In this document: one piece after another, positions 37,529-45,018 of the stretch
Layout: each line of letters starts with the position of its first letter
How positions within the stretch are numbered: the stretch's first letter is position 1
Source of the DNA: Reyranella sp. CPCC 100927
Lineage (GTDB): Bacteria; Pseudomonadota; Alphaproteobacteria; Reyranellales; Reyranellaceae
NCBI RefSeq assembly: GCF_007859315.1
Contig: NZ_VOHA01000015.1
Coordinates: 1-64,000, forward strand
Length of the DNA stretch: 64,000 nucleotides
Direction of reading: 5' to 3'
Translations under genes and position numbers: made by a program
Notes under the pieces: model-generated
What the model was told of the DNA's origin: nothing
The model's database searches: none
The model's input: the letters and a program-made list of their open reading frames with translations, nothing else

Positions 37529-37936
37529 ATGCCGACAACACTGCCGTTGATCACGGCGTTCTGGGCTGGCCTGATCGGCCTGCTGGGAGTCGTGCTCTCG
37601 ATCAACGTGGTGCGTCTGCGCCGCAAGCTCGATGTCGGCCTGGGCGACGGCGGCCACGAAGAACTCATCCGCGCCACACGCGTCTTCGGCAACTTCGCGG
37701 AGTATACGGCGATCTGCCTGATCATGATCGCGCTGCTGGACATGCTGGCGGGCCCGCGCTGGCTCATCCACCTCTGCGGCGCGGCGCTGCTGCTGGGGCG
37801 CCTCGTGCATGCGTGGGGAATCACCGGTAGCCGCGGCGTGTCGACGGGGCGGGTGGTCGGCATGGTGGCCACATGGGCGGTGATGCTGGTGACAGGCATC
37901 ACCCTGATCTGGACCGCACGGGGCGCCGTTCTCTGA
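37529..37936 (+). CDS. MAPEG family membrane protein
   Basis: A 135-residue protein with four membrane helices and the MAPEG features: FWAGLIGLLGVVLSINVVRLRRK at the start, the RATRVFGNFAEYTAICLIMIALLDML block, and LLLGRLVHAWGITGSRG. The family contains glutathione transferases and eicosanoid enzymes; bacterial members are mostly of unknown substrate. ATG 37529 has GGGGAGGAGAG upstream; a TTG lies immediately before it. The tartrate-dehydratase-like gene overlaps its stop by one base (TGATG). Confidence 0.85.
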   Translation: MPTTLPLITAFWAGLIGLLGVVLSINVVRLRRKLDVGLGDGGHEELIRATRVFGNFAEYTAICLIMIALLDMLAGPRWLIHLCGAALLLGRLVHAWGITGSRGVSTGRVVGMVATWAVMLVTGITLIWTARGAVL

Positions 37937-39099
37937 TGCGCATCGTTGCCATCCGCGACATCGTCGCGCCGATCCGTTCGCAGATCGCCAACGCCTATAT
38001 CGACTTCAGCCAGATGACGGCCAGTGTCGTGGCCGTCGTCACCGACCACATGGTCGACGGCAAGCCGGTGGTCGGCTTCGGCTTCAACTCGAACGGACGC
38101 TACGCTCAGCACGGCCTGCTCGGCGAGCGCTTCATGCCACGCCTGCAACTGGCCGAACCCGAGTCGCTGCTGGGCGATAACGGCCTGCTCGATCCGGCCC
38201 GGTGCTGGGCTGCGATGATGAAGAACGAGAAGCCCGGCGGGCATGGCGAGCGCTCGGTCGCCGTCGGCGTGCTCGACATGGCGGTGTGGGATGCCGTGGC
38301 CAAGGCCGAGCGCAAGCCGCTGTGGAAGCTGCTGGCCGATCGCTACAACGGCAGCCAGGCCGACGAGGCGGCTTGGGTCTACGCCGCCGGCGGCTACTAT
38401 TATCCCGGCAAGGATGTCGAACAGCTCACCGAGGAGATGCGCCACTACCTCGACCTCGGCTACCGGCACGTGAAAATGAAGATCGGCGGCGTACCGTTGG
38501 CCGACGATCTGAAACGCATCGAGGCGGTTCTCAAGCTGGTCGGCGAGGGCGAACGGCTGGCCGTCGACGTCAACGGCCGGTTCGATCTGCCGACCGCGAT
38601 GGCATGGGGCCGTGCGCTCGCGCCCTATGGGCTCAAATGGTACGAGGAGCCCCTGGATCCGCTCGACTACCTCGCCCATGCCGCCTTGGCGACGCAGTAC
38701 GACGGCGTCATCGCCACGGGCGAAAACCTGTTCTCGATGCAAGACGCCCGCAATCTGGTCCGCCATGGCGGGCTGCGTTCGGATCGCGACATCCTGCAGT
38801 TCGATCCGGCGCTGAGCTACGGCCTGGTCGAATATCTGCGCACGCTTCAGATGTTGAAGGCCAACGGCTGGTCGCCGCGCCGCTGCGTGCCGCATGGCGG
38901 GCATCAGTTCGCGCTCAACATCGCGGTCGGCCTGCAGCTTGGCGGCAACGAGTCCTATCCGCAGGTGTTCGCGCCGTTCGGCGGTTTCGCCGACGACTGC
39001 CCGGTGGTGGACGGGCGCGTGCGGCTGCCCGACCTGCCGGGCATCGGCTTCGAGGCCAAGAACGATCTGTGGGCCGTGATGAAGACATTGCTCGACTGA
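37936..39099 (+). CDS. D(-)-tartrate dehydratase-like enolase superfamily enzyme
   Basis: A 387-residue enolase-superfamily dehydratase that I match by sequence to the Bradyrhizobium D-tartrate dehydratase (TarD). Diagnostic segments: RNAYIDF-like IANAYIDFSQMT (18-29), NEKPGGHGERSVAVG, KMK with bases Lys180 and Lys182, metal ligands Asp211, Glu237/238 and Glu263, and the catalytic histidine region CVPHGGHQ (His320/His323). The expected reaction is D-tartrate to oxaloacetate. Its start overlaps the MAPEG stop by one base. The identification is from recalled family motifs and would be confirmed by substrate test. Confidence 0.8.
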   Translation: MRIVAIRDIVAPIRSQIANAYIDFSQMTASVVAVVTDHMVDGKPVVGFGFNSNGRYAQHGLLGERFMPRLQLAEPESLLGDNGLLDPARCWAAMMKNEKPGGHGERSVAVGVLDMAVWDAVAKAERKPLWKLLADRYNGSQADEAAWVYAAGGYYYPGKDVEQLTEEMRHYLDLGYRHVKMKIGGVPLADDLKRIEAVLKLVGEGERLAVDVNGRFDLPTAMAWGRALAPYGLKWYEEPLDPLDYLAHAALATQYDGVIATGENLFSMQDARNLVRHGGLRSDRDILQFDPALSYGLVEYLRTLQMLKANGWSPRRCVPHGGHQFALNIAVGLQLGGNESYPQVFAPFGGFADDCPVVDGRVRLPDLPGIGFEAKNDLWAVMKTLLD

Positions 39100-39105
39100 C
39101 GATAC

Positions 39106-39190
39106 TGTCATTTCGAGCGTAGCGAGAAATCTTTCGTCGGTGGATGATCAAGCGCCGATCGAAAGATCCCTCGCTTCGCTCGGGATGACA
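39106..39190. repeat. Dispersed palindromic repeat, copy 2
   Basis: An imperfect inverted repeat: left arm 39106-39135 beginning TGTCATTTCGAGCG, right arm 39161-39190 ending CTCGGGATGACA; 25 of 30 positions pair. It is the same element as at 13384-13472, with matching arms and a different centre. It lies between the stop of the tartrate-dehydratase-like gene (39099) and the stop of pcm (39203), that is, between convergent genes. Confidence 0.85.
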
Positions 39191-39202
39191 GTGGCAACTG
39201 CA

Positions 39203-39859
39203 TCACGGATGCCATCCCTGTGCGCCGATCAGCGGTACGAAGCTGACCAGGCTCAGCTGCTCTTCGTGGTCCTGGCCATCAACGCCGTGCGTCACGCGCA
39301 CCAGGATCTGGCCGTGGCTATCGGGTCCGACCGGCATCACCAGCCGGCCACCCGGTTTGAGCTGTTGGCGCAAGGCTGGAGGAATCGAGGGACCGCCGGC
39401 GCTGACCACGATGGCGTCGTAGGGCGCGGCCTCCGGCCATCCCAGCGTGCCGTCGCCCAGGGCCACCTGAACGTTGTGGTATTCAAGACACGCCAGCAGC
39501 GCCCGCGCCGGTGCCGCCAGCGCTGCCAACCGCTCGACGGTGACGACATCGGCCGCCATCTGCGCCAATACGGCGGCTGCGTATCCGGAACCCGTTCCGA
39601 TCTCCAGGACATGCTCGGCGCCCTGCAGCTGCAGCGCCTCGATCATATGGGCCACGATGTAAGGCTGCGAGATCGTCTGGCCTTCGCCGATCGGCAGCGG
39701 GGTGTCAGCATAGGCGGCGATCTTGAACCGATCCGGCACGAACGCATGGCGGGGTACGGCGCGCATCGCCGCCAGTACGCGGCCGTCCTCGATTCCCATG
39801 GCGGCGATCTGCCGATCCACCATGTCGTTGCGCTGCGCGGCGTACGGATCGTTCGTCAT
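39203..39859 (-). CDS. pcm: Protein-L-isoaspartate O-methyltransferase
   Basis: Pcm methylates isoaspartyl residues so that damaged proteins can be repaired. The 218-residue enzyme has VPRHAFVPDRFK, GQTISQPYIVAHMIEAL, the AdoMet loop VLEIGTGSGYAAAVLAQM and DAIVVSAGGPSIPPALRQQLKPGG, all family landmarks. The start at 39859 (MTNDPYAAQR) fits. It converges on the tartrate-dehydratase-like gene and diverges from the MFS gene, 219 bp away, where both promoters should lie; I found no clear operator there. Confidence 0.93.
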   Translation of the reverse strand: MTNDPYAAQRNDMVDRQIAAMGIEDGRVLAAMRAVPRHAFVPDRFKIAAYADTPLPIGEGQTISQPYIVAHMIEALQLQGAEHVLEIGTGSGYAAAVLAQMAADVVTVERLAALAAPARALLACLEYHNVQVALGDGTLGWPEAAPYDAIVVSAGGPSIPPALRQQLKPGGRLVMPVGPDSHGQILVRVTHGVDGQDHEEQLSLVSFVPLIGAQGWHP

Positions 39860-40078
39860 CAAGCACTCGGGCTTGCGCGCGGCTGAACCGCATGCCCTCG
39901 ACTCTACGTCAGGCCGGGTTGATGCGGAACCCGTTCGGCGGCCTGGCAAGGTCCTGCTGCGGCGATCAGACCTGCAAAGCTGCAGGGGTCGCGGCACCGG
40001 ATCCATGATAGCGATCACAGTCCAGTCTTCGGCGAACGGGAGCCCGACATCTCACATCTCCAAATTGCGCTCGCCGCG

Positions 40079-41251
40079 ATGCTGGCCCAGCAGACCTGTG
40101 CAACGGTGGGGCGCTCGGTGATCCCGCTGATCGCGCCGGCGATCGTCGCCAGCCTCGATATCAGCGCAGCGCTGGTGGGTGTCTATCTCAGCCTGTCGTC
40201 GGCCGCCGCATTCCTGTCGACCTTGGGGTGCGGCGGTTTCATCCTGCGCTACGGCGCGCTGCGCATCACGCAGGTGGGCATGCTGTTCCTCGGCGGCGGG
40301 CTTGGCCTGTGCGCCACGGGCAGCCTGGCCGCCTTCGTGCCGGGCGCGCTGGCCGGTGGGCTCGGCCAGGCCGTTTCGACGCCGTCCAGCTCCCACATCC
40401 TGGGGCGCTACGCGCCGCCGCGCCTGGCGCCGCTGATCTTTTCGTTGAAGCAGACCGGTGTTCCGGCCGGGCTGATGCTGGGCGGTATCCTGGCGCCGGC
40501 GCTGGTCGAACGCGTCGGCTGGCAGGCGACACTGCTGTGCATCGCGGCGATCTGTGCCGGCACCGCGGTGGCGCTGCAGCCCCTGCGTGAGCGGTTCGAT
40601 ACCGATCGCAATCCGGCACAGAAATTGTCGCCGGCCGATATGCGCAGCAACGCGCTGCAGGTTTTGCGTGACCCGGCGCTGCGGCTGCTGTGCTTCACCA
40701 TGTTCAGCTTCGTGGGATTGCAAGCGCTCTTCACCGGCTTCTTCGTGCTCTATCTCGTCGAGGACCTGCAGCACGACCTGGCCAATGCCGGCCTGGTCTT
40801 CTCGATCGCGGTCGCGGTCGCGGTGCCGGCCCGCATCGGCTGGGGCTGGGTGGCGTCGCGCCTGGTACGGCCCGGCACATTGCTGGCGGCCCTCGCCATC
40901 GCGATGTCGGCCGCCGCTGCCGGCACTGCGGCGATCCATGGGCAATGGCCGTTCTGGGCCATTGCTGCGGTCACGATGGTATTCAGCGCGACGGCCGTCA
41001 GTTGGCATGGCGTGCTGCTGGCCGAAGTCGCACGCCTGTCGCCCAGCGGACGCATCGGCAGCACGACCGGTGTCGTGCTGGCCTTCGGCGATGCCGGTTC
41101 GCTGCTGCTGCCGCTGGTCTTCAGCGCGATGCTGGTCCTGGCCGGCAGCTACCGTGTCGGCTTCCTGATCGGAGCTCTGCCGGCACTGGTGGTCGGGCTC
41201 TACAGCCTGCGGGCGCGCGTCAGGACAACGGCGGAGCGGACGGCACGGTAA
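40079..41251 (+). CDS. MFS transporter
   Basis: A 390-residue major facilitator with about 12 hydrophobic helices, for example SAAAFLSTLGCGGFIL, ITQVGMLFLGGGLGLCATG, AGLMLGGILAPALVERVGW and LCFTMFSFVGLQALFTGFFVLYLVEDL. The A-loop is degenerate. Substrate unknown. The start at 40079 has no strong ribosome site, and the frame is open for at least 75 bp upstream without another ATG. It ends 90 bp before the convergent 1172-residue flavoprotein, separated by a large palindrome. Confidence 0.8.
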   Translation: MLAQQTCATVGRSVIPLIAPAIVASLDISAALVGVYLSLSSAAAFLSTLGCGGFILRYGALRITQVGMLFLGGGLGLCATGSLAAFVPGALAGGLGQAVSTPSSSHILGRYAPPRLAPLIFSLKQTGVPAGLMLGGILAPALVERVGWQATLLCIAAICAGTAVALQPLRERFDTDRNPAQKLSPADMRSNALQVLRDPALRLLCFTMFSFVGLQALFTGFFVLYLVEDLQHDLANAGLVFSIAVAVAVPARIGWGWVASRLVRPGTLLAALAIAMSAAAAGTAAIHGQWPFWAIAAVTMVFSATAVSWHGVLLAEVARLSPSGRIGSTTGVVLAFGDAGSLLLPLVFSAMLVLAGSYRVGFLIGALPALVVGLYSLRARVRTTAERTAR

Positions 41252-41262
41252 CGGTCCGACAT

Positions 41263-41333
41263 GGGAGCGCGGGCGTTCCGCCCGCTCATACCTTGGCGCT
41301 GCGCGCCAATGCGGGCGGGACGCCCGCGCTCCC
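41263..41333. repeat. Large palindromic element (REP-like) between convergent genes
   Basis: Two 23-bp arms, GGGAGCGCGGGCGTTCCGCCCGC (41263-41285, shown in parts: GGGAGCGCGGGCG then TTCCGCCCGC) and its complement at 41311-41333, pair at 22 of 23 positions. The 25-bp centre holds a second perfect hairpin, TTGGCGC-TGC-GCGCCAA. It lies between the MFS stop (41251) and the flavoprotein stop (41342). A related shorter palindrome is at 54135-54163. Confidence 0.8.
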
Positions 41334-41341
41334 GGGATTTC

Positions 41342-44300
41342 CTACTCCGCCGCGATCGCGCGCAGGCCGGCGCGGCGCAGGGAACGGTCGATCCACTGCT
41401 CGGCCACCTTCTCCTGCACGCTGTTCTGGATCAGGCGCTGGCGCAGGCAGTGGAAGTCGACGCGGTCCAGCGGCTGGTCCTGATTGAAGCAGGAGAACAC
41501 GATCGTCTCCTCGCCGGTCTCGGGATCGACCTGGCGCTGCAGGCACTGGGCGCAGATCTCCTTCATCATGCACTGCATCGGGCTGTTGATGCTGGCGATC
41601 GCCTTGTGCTTGGGATCGAGGAACGGCTTCAGCACGCCATGTCGTGCCTGACGCACGGCATTCATCATGCCGTCCGAGCCGATCGCGATCAGGCGGTTGG
41701 TGTGGTTGAACGGGATCGGCTGCTCACCCAGTTCACCGGCGGCGTACAGGCGCATCGCCTCGACGATGTTGGTAACGACGGACTTGTCCTGCGGCCGGCT
41801 GGGCGTGAAGCCCGGCGCCTCATCGCAGCACCAGATGATCACGTCGGCAGCTGCCTCGATCTCCTCGACCTTGTAGCGGTCCTGTATGTGCTTGTAGCCG
41901 GCGAAATACAGCACCTTGCTGCCGGCCTTGCGGAACGCGGCGCCGATCGAGAACAGCACGGCATTGCCCAGTCCGCCGCCGACCAGCGCCACGGTTTCGC
42001 CGGGCTCGATCTCGGTGGGTGTGCCGGTCGGGCCCATCAGGATCACCGGCTCACCCGGCTCCAGCAGGTCGCAGAGGTCGGACGAGCCGCCCATTTCCAG
42101 GGTGATGAGGGACAGCAGGCCTTCGTCCTTGTCGACCCAGGCGCCGGTGAGCGCCAAGCCTTCCATCGACAAGAGCGTGCCTTCGACCCGTCGGGAGTGG
42201 AACTCGTAGTTCTGCAGACGATAGAACTGGCCGGGCGAGAAGGCGCGTGCGGCGGCCGGCGCCCGCACGATGATCTCGACAATGGTCGGTGTCAGGCGGT
42301 TCACCACATGCACCGAGGCGCGCCACTGCGTGTTGGCCTCGGCCAGGATCGTCTCGGGTGCGCGGGTGGCGGCCGGCAGCTGGTCCATCACCCGGCTCAC
42401 CACCGGATAGCCCTGCTTGGTACCGCCCATCGCCTTCACGACATTGCCGGCGAACGACGGGTGCAGGTCGCCGAAGAACGACACCATGCGGCCATCGTCG
42501 TGGCGATAGGTCAGCACGCGCACCGCCGTCGGCTTGGCGACGCGCTCGGGCGAGCAGGGTTCGCCGTTTTCGTCCAGGGCCCGGAAATACTTGCCGTCGA
42601 GCATCATGTGCTCGGCATCCTCTCGGGCCAGCACCGTGTTGGGCTGCGTGCCGGCGGCGACCAGGATCGAGCGCGCCGGCAGGCTCGCCTCGATGCGCTC
42701 GCCGCCCTGCTCACCCGTGACGCGCAGGGCGCTGGCGTGGCCGTACTGGTCGATCTCCACACCGATCGGCGACAGGCCCTCGGCGAAGCGAATGCCTTCC
42801 TCCATCGCCTTGTGAACCTCTTCGTGGTTCAGCGTGTACGAAGGCGACTCGATCAGCTTGCGGCGATAGGCGACGGTGACACCGCCCCAGCCGTTGATCA
42901 GTCCCGCCAGATCGGGCTCGCGGCCGTCGCGCGCCGCTGCCTCGCGCTCGGCACGGATGGCGCGGGCATGCTCGATGAACTCGTCGGCGATGGTGCGTTC
43001 CTCGGCACTCCAGCCGTCGCGCACCGTCGTCTCCCCGCGCTCAGCGATCAGGGCCTCGTGGCGTGACAGGAACTTCTCGACCTGCAGCGGGTAGTAGGCC
43101 AGCGACTCCGTCGCGGTGTCGATCGCGGTGAGGCCGCCGCCGATCACTACCACCGGCAGGCGGATCTGCAGGTTGGCCAGCGAGTCCTTCTTGGCGGCGC
43201 CGGTCAGCTGCAGCGCCATCAGGAAGTCCGACGCCTGGCGCACGCCGCGCGCCAGCTTGTTGGGCATGTCGATCACGGTCGGCTTGCCGGCACCGGCGCA
43301 CAGCGCGATGTGGTCGAAGCCCATGGCGAAGGCGCTTTCGATGGTGACGGTGCCGCCGAAGCGCACGCCGCCGAACATCGAGAACTGCGCCCGCCGTTCG
43401 ATCAGCAGGCGCACCACCTTCAGGAAGTTCTTGTCCCAGCGCACGGTGATGCCGTACTCGGCGACGCCGCCGAAGCCAGCCATGGCGCGATCGCCCAGAT
43501 CCTCGCGCAGCTCGTCCATGCTGCGGATCGGACGGAACGGTACGCGCGTGCCGTCGGGCTTCACGCCCGAGATGTCGGTGGCCAGCGGCTCGATCTTCAG
43601 CCCGTCGATCGCCACCACGGTGTGGCCGTCGTTCATCAGGTGATGCGACAGGTTGAAGCCGGCCGGTCCCAGCCCGACCACCAGCACGCTGCGGCCGCTG
43701 GAAGCCTTGGGCAACGGCCGGCGCAGGTCGAGCGGGTTCCAGCGGGTCAGCAGCCCATAGATCTCGAAACCCCAGGGCAGCGACAGCACGTCCTTCAGGG
43801 TGCGGGTCTCGACCTGCGGGATGTCGACCGGCTCCTGCTTCTGGTAGATGCAGGCCTTCATGCAGTCGTTGCAGATGCGATGGCCGGTGGCGGCGCACAG
43901 CGGATTGTCGACGGCGACGATCGCCAGCGCACCGACCGAGAAGCCCTGGCCCTTGACCAGGTTCATCTCGGAGATCTTCTCCTCCAGCGGACAGCCGGCG
44001 AGCGTCACCCCGAAGGGTGATTTCTGGAATGCACCGGTCTTCTTGTCCTTGTAGCCCCGCGAGCAGCTGTCCTTGCCCTGGTTGTGGCACCAGATGCAGT
44101 ACTGGCTCTGGTCGAGCGCATGATTGAGGTCGAAGCCGGCATCGGTCAGGGCGAAGCCCTCGCGATGACGCTGCAAGGCCAGCGGCAGCTTCAGCTTGGT
44201 CACGCCATCGGCCGCTTCGGTTTCCAGCGGCACCAGATGCTCGAAATCGAGCTTGTGCGGCTGCTTGAACAGAACGCCCGGCCGGTGCCGCTTCTTGCCC

Positions 44301-44860
44301 TCCGCGGCATTCAGTGCCCAGGCGGCATAGCGGGTCAGCGCGTCGATATCGGGCGTGGGCGTGGCGACCTTGTATTCGCTGCCGAGCCGCTGTCGCACGG
44401 CTTCGGCGAAGGCCAGTTCGCGCACTTCCAGATCGATCGTGGCGTCTGCCAGGTCGACGCCGGCCACCGCATTTGCCGCCGCCGTCACGGCGGCGCCGTC
44501 GAGGGCAGCCGCTTCCGGCGCCTTGACGGCGCGGGCGGCATGGCGTTGCACGAACAGTCGCTTGCAGTCATAGGCCGGCATCAGCCGGTCGTGCCGGGCG
44601 CGCAGCGCCCCGGCTTCAGCCGAGACTCCGAACAGGCCGGCGACGAAGTCCTCCACATGCGGCGCCAGATCGATCAGCAGCGTCGATTCGTCCTTGGCGG
44701 CCAGCGCGTCCGGATGGGCGCGGGCCGTCACGAAGCGGTTGTGCAACTCGACATTGGCGGCGGCCAGGCCGGCAACGAAGGCGGCATCGAGACGGGCCAG
44801 CCCGTCGCGGCGATAGAGGTCTTCGAAGGCGAGACCGTGCTGGAGGCTCAGGGCGGTCAT
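41342..44860 (-). CDS. Multidomain FAD/Fe-S oxidoreductase, glutamate-synthase-small-subunit / PyrK-like fusion
   Basis: A 1172-residue cytosolic flavoprotein. About residues 1-245 are an unassigned alpha-helical domain. Then comes a cysteine-rich Fe-S part (QYCIWCHNQGKDSCSRG, AGCPLEEK, HRICNDCMKACIYQ), two nucleotide-binding flavoprotein domains starting at SVLVVGLGPAGFNLSHHL and PVVVIGGGLTAIDTATES, and a C-terminal ferredoxin-reductase domain with GQFYRLQNY, an NAD-site GGGLGN and a PyrK-type [2Fe-2S] motif with CMMKEICAQC. It thus combines GltD-like and DHOD-B1-subunit-like modules for electron transfer between NAD(P)H and an unknown partner. The ATG at 44860 has GGGAG six bases upstream. 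Confidence 0.8.
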   Translation of the reverse strand: MTALSLQHGLAFEDLYRRDGLARLDAAFVAGLAAANVELHNRFVTARAHPDALAAKDESTLLIDLAPHVEDFVAGLFGVSAEAGALRARHDRLMPAYDCKRLFVQRHAARAVKAPEAAALDGAAVTAAANAVAGVDLADATIDLEVRELAFAEAVRQRLGSEYKVATPTPDIDALTRYAAWALNAAEGKKRHRPGVLFKQPHKLDFEHLVPLETEAADGVTKLKLPLALQRHREGFALTDAGFDLNHALDQSQYCIWCHNQGKDSCSRGYKDKKTGAFQKSPFGVTLAGCPLEEKISEMNLVKGQGFSVGALAIVAVDNPLCAATGHRICNDCMKACIYQKQEPVDIPQVETRTLKDVLSLPWGFEIYGLLTRWNPLDLRRPLPKASSGRSVLVVGLGPAGFNLSHHLMNDGHTVVAIDGLKIEPLATDISGVKPDGTRVPFRPIRSMDELREDLGDRAMAGFGGVAEYGITVRWDKNFLKVVRLLIERRAQFSMFGGVRFGGTVTIESAFAMGFDHIALCAGAGKPTVIDMPNKLARGVRQASDFLMALQLTGAAKKDSLANLQIRLPVVVIGGGLTAIDTATESLAYYPLQVEKFLSRHEALIAERGETTVRDGWSAEERTIADEFIEHARAIRAEREAAARDGREPDLAGLINGWGGVTVAYRRKLIESPSYTLNHEEVHKAMEEGIRFAEGLSPIGVEIDQYGHASALRVTGEQGGERIEASLPARSILVAAGTQPNTVLAREDAEHMMLDGKYFRALDENGEPCSPERVAKPTAVRVLTYRHDDGRMVSFFGDLHPSFAGNVVKAMGGTKQGYPVVSRVMDQLPAATRAPETILAEANTQWRASVHVVNRLTPTIVEIIVRAPAAARAFSPGQFYRLQNYEFHSRRVEGTLLSMEGLALTGAWVDKDEGLLSLITLEMGGSSDLCDLLEPGEPVILMGPTGTPTEIEPGETVALVGGGLGNAVLFSIGAAFRKAGSKVLYFAGYKHIQDRYKVEEIEAAADVIIWCCDEAPGFTPSRPQDKSVVTNIVEAMRLYAAGELGEQPIPFNHTNRLIAIGSDGMMNAVRQARHGVLKPFLDPKHKAIASINSPMQCMMKEICAQCLQRQVDPETGEETIVFSCFNQDQPLDRVDFHCLRQRLIQNSVQEKVAEQWIDRSLRRAGLRAIAAE

Positions 44861-45018
44861 GCTGGCTCCCGCAGCCTGGGCTGCGATTGTTTGTATACGA
44901 ACGACATTAAATTGTAGCCAAGGCCGCGGCGGCATTCAAACGACGTCCCGTCGCGGCTGGAATTAGGCGTGCTCATGCGACACATGTGGCCGGCCGCGCG
45001 TCGGCCGGCAAGGTCCAC

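Noticed and set aside
36248-37810. 520-residue minus-strand ORF opposite livF, TauE and MAPEG genes
   Set aside because: Rich in His, Gln and Arg, no motif, and antisense to three recognisable genes.
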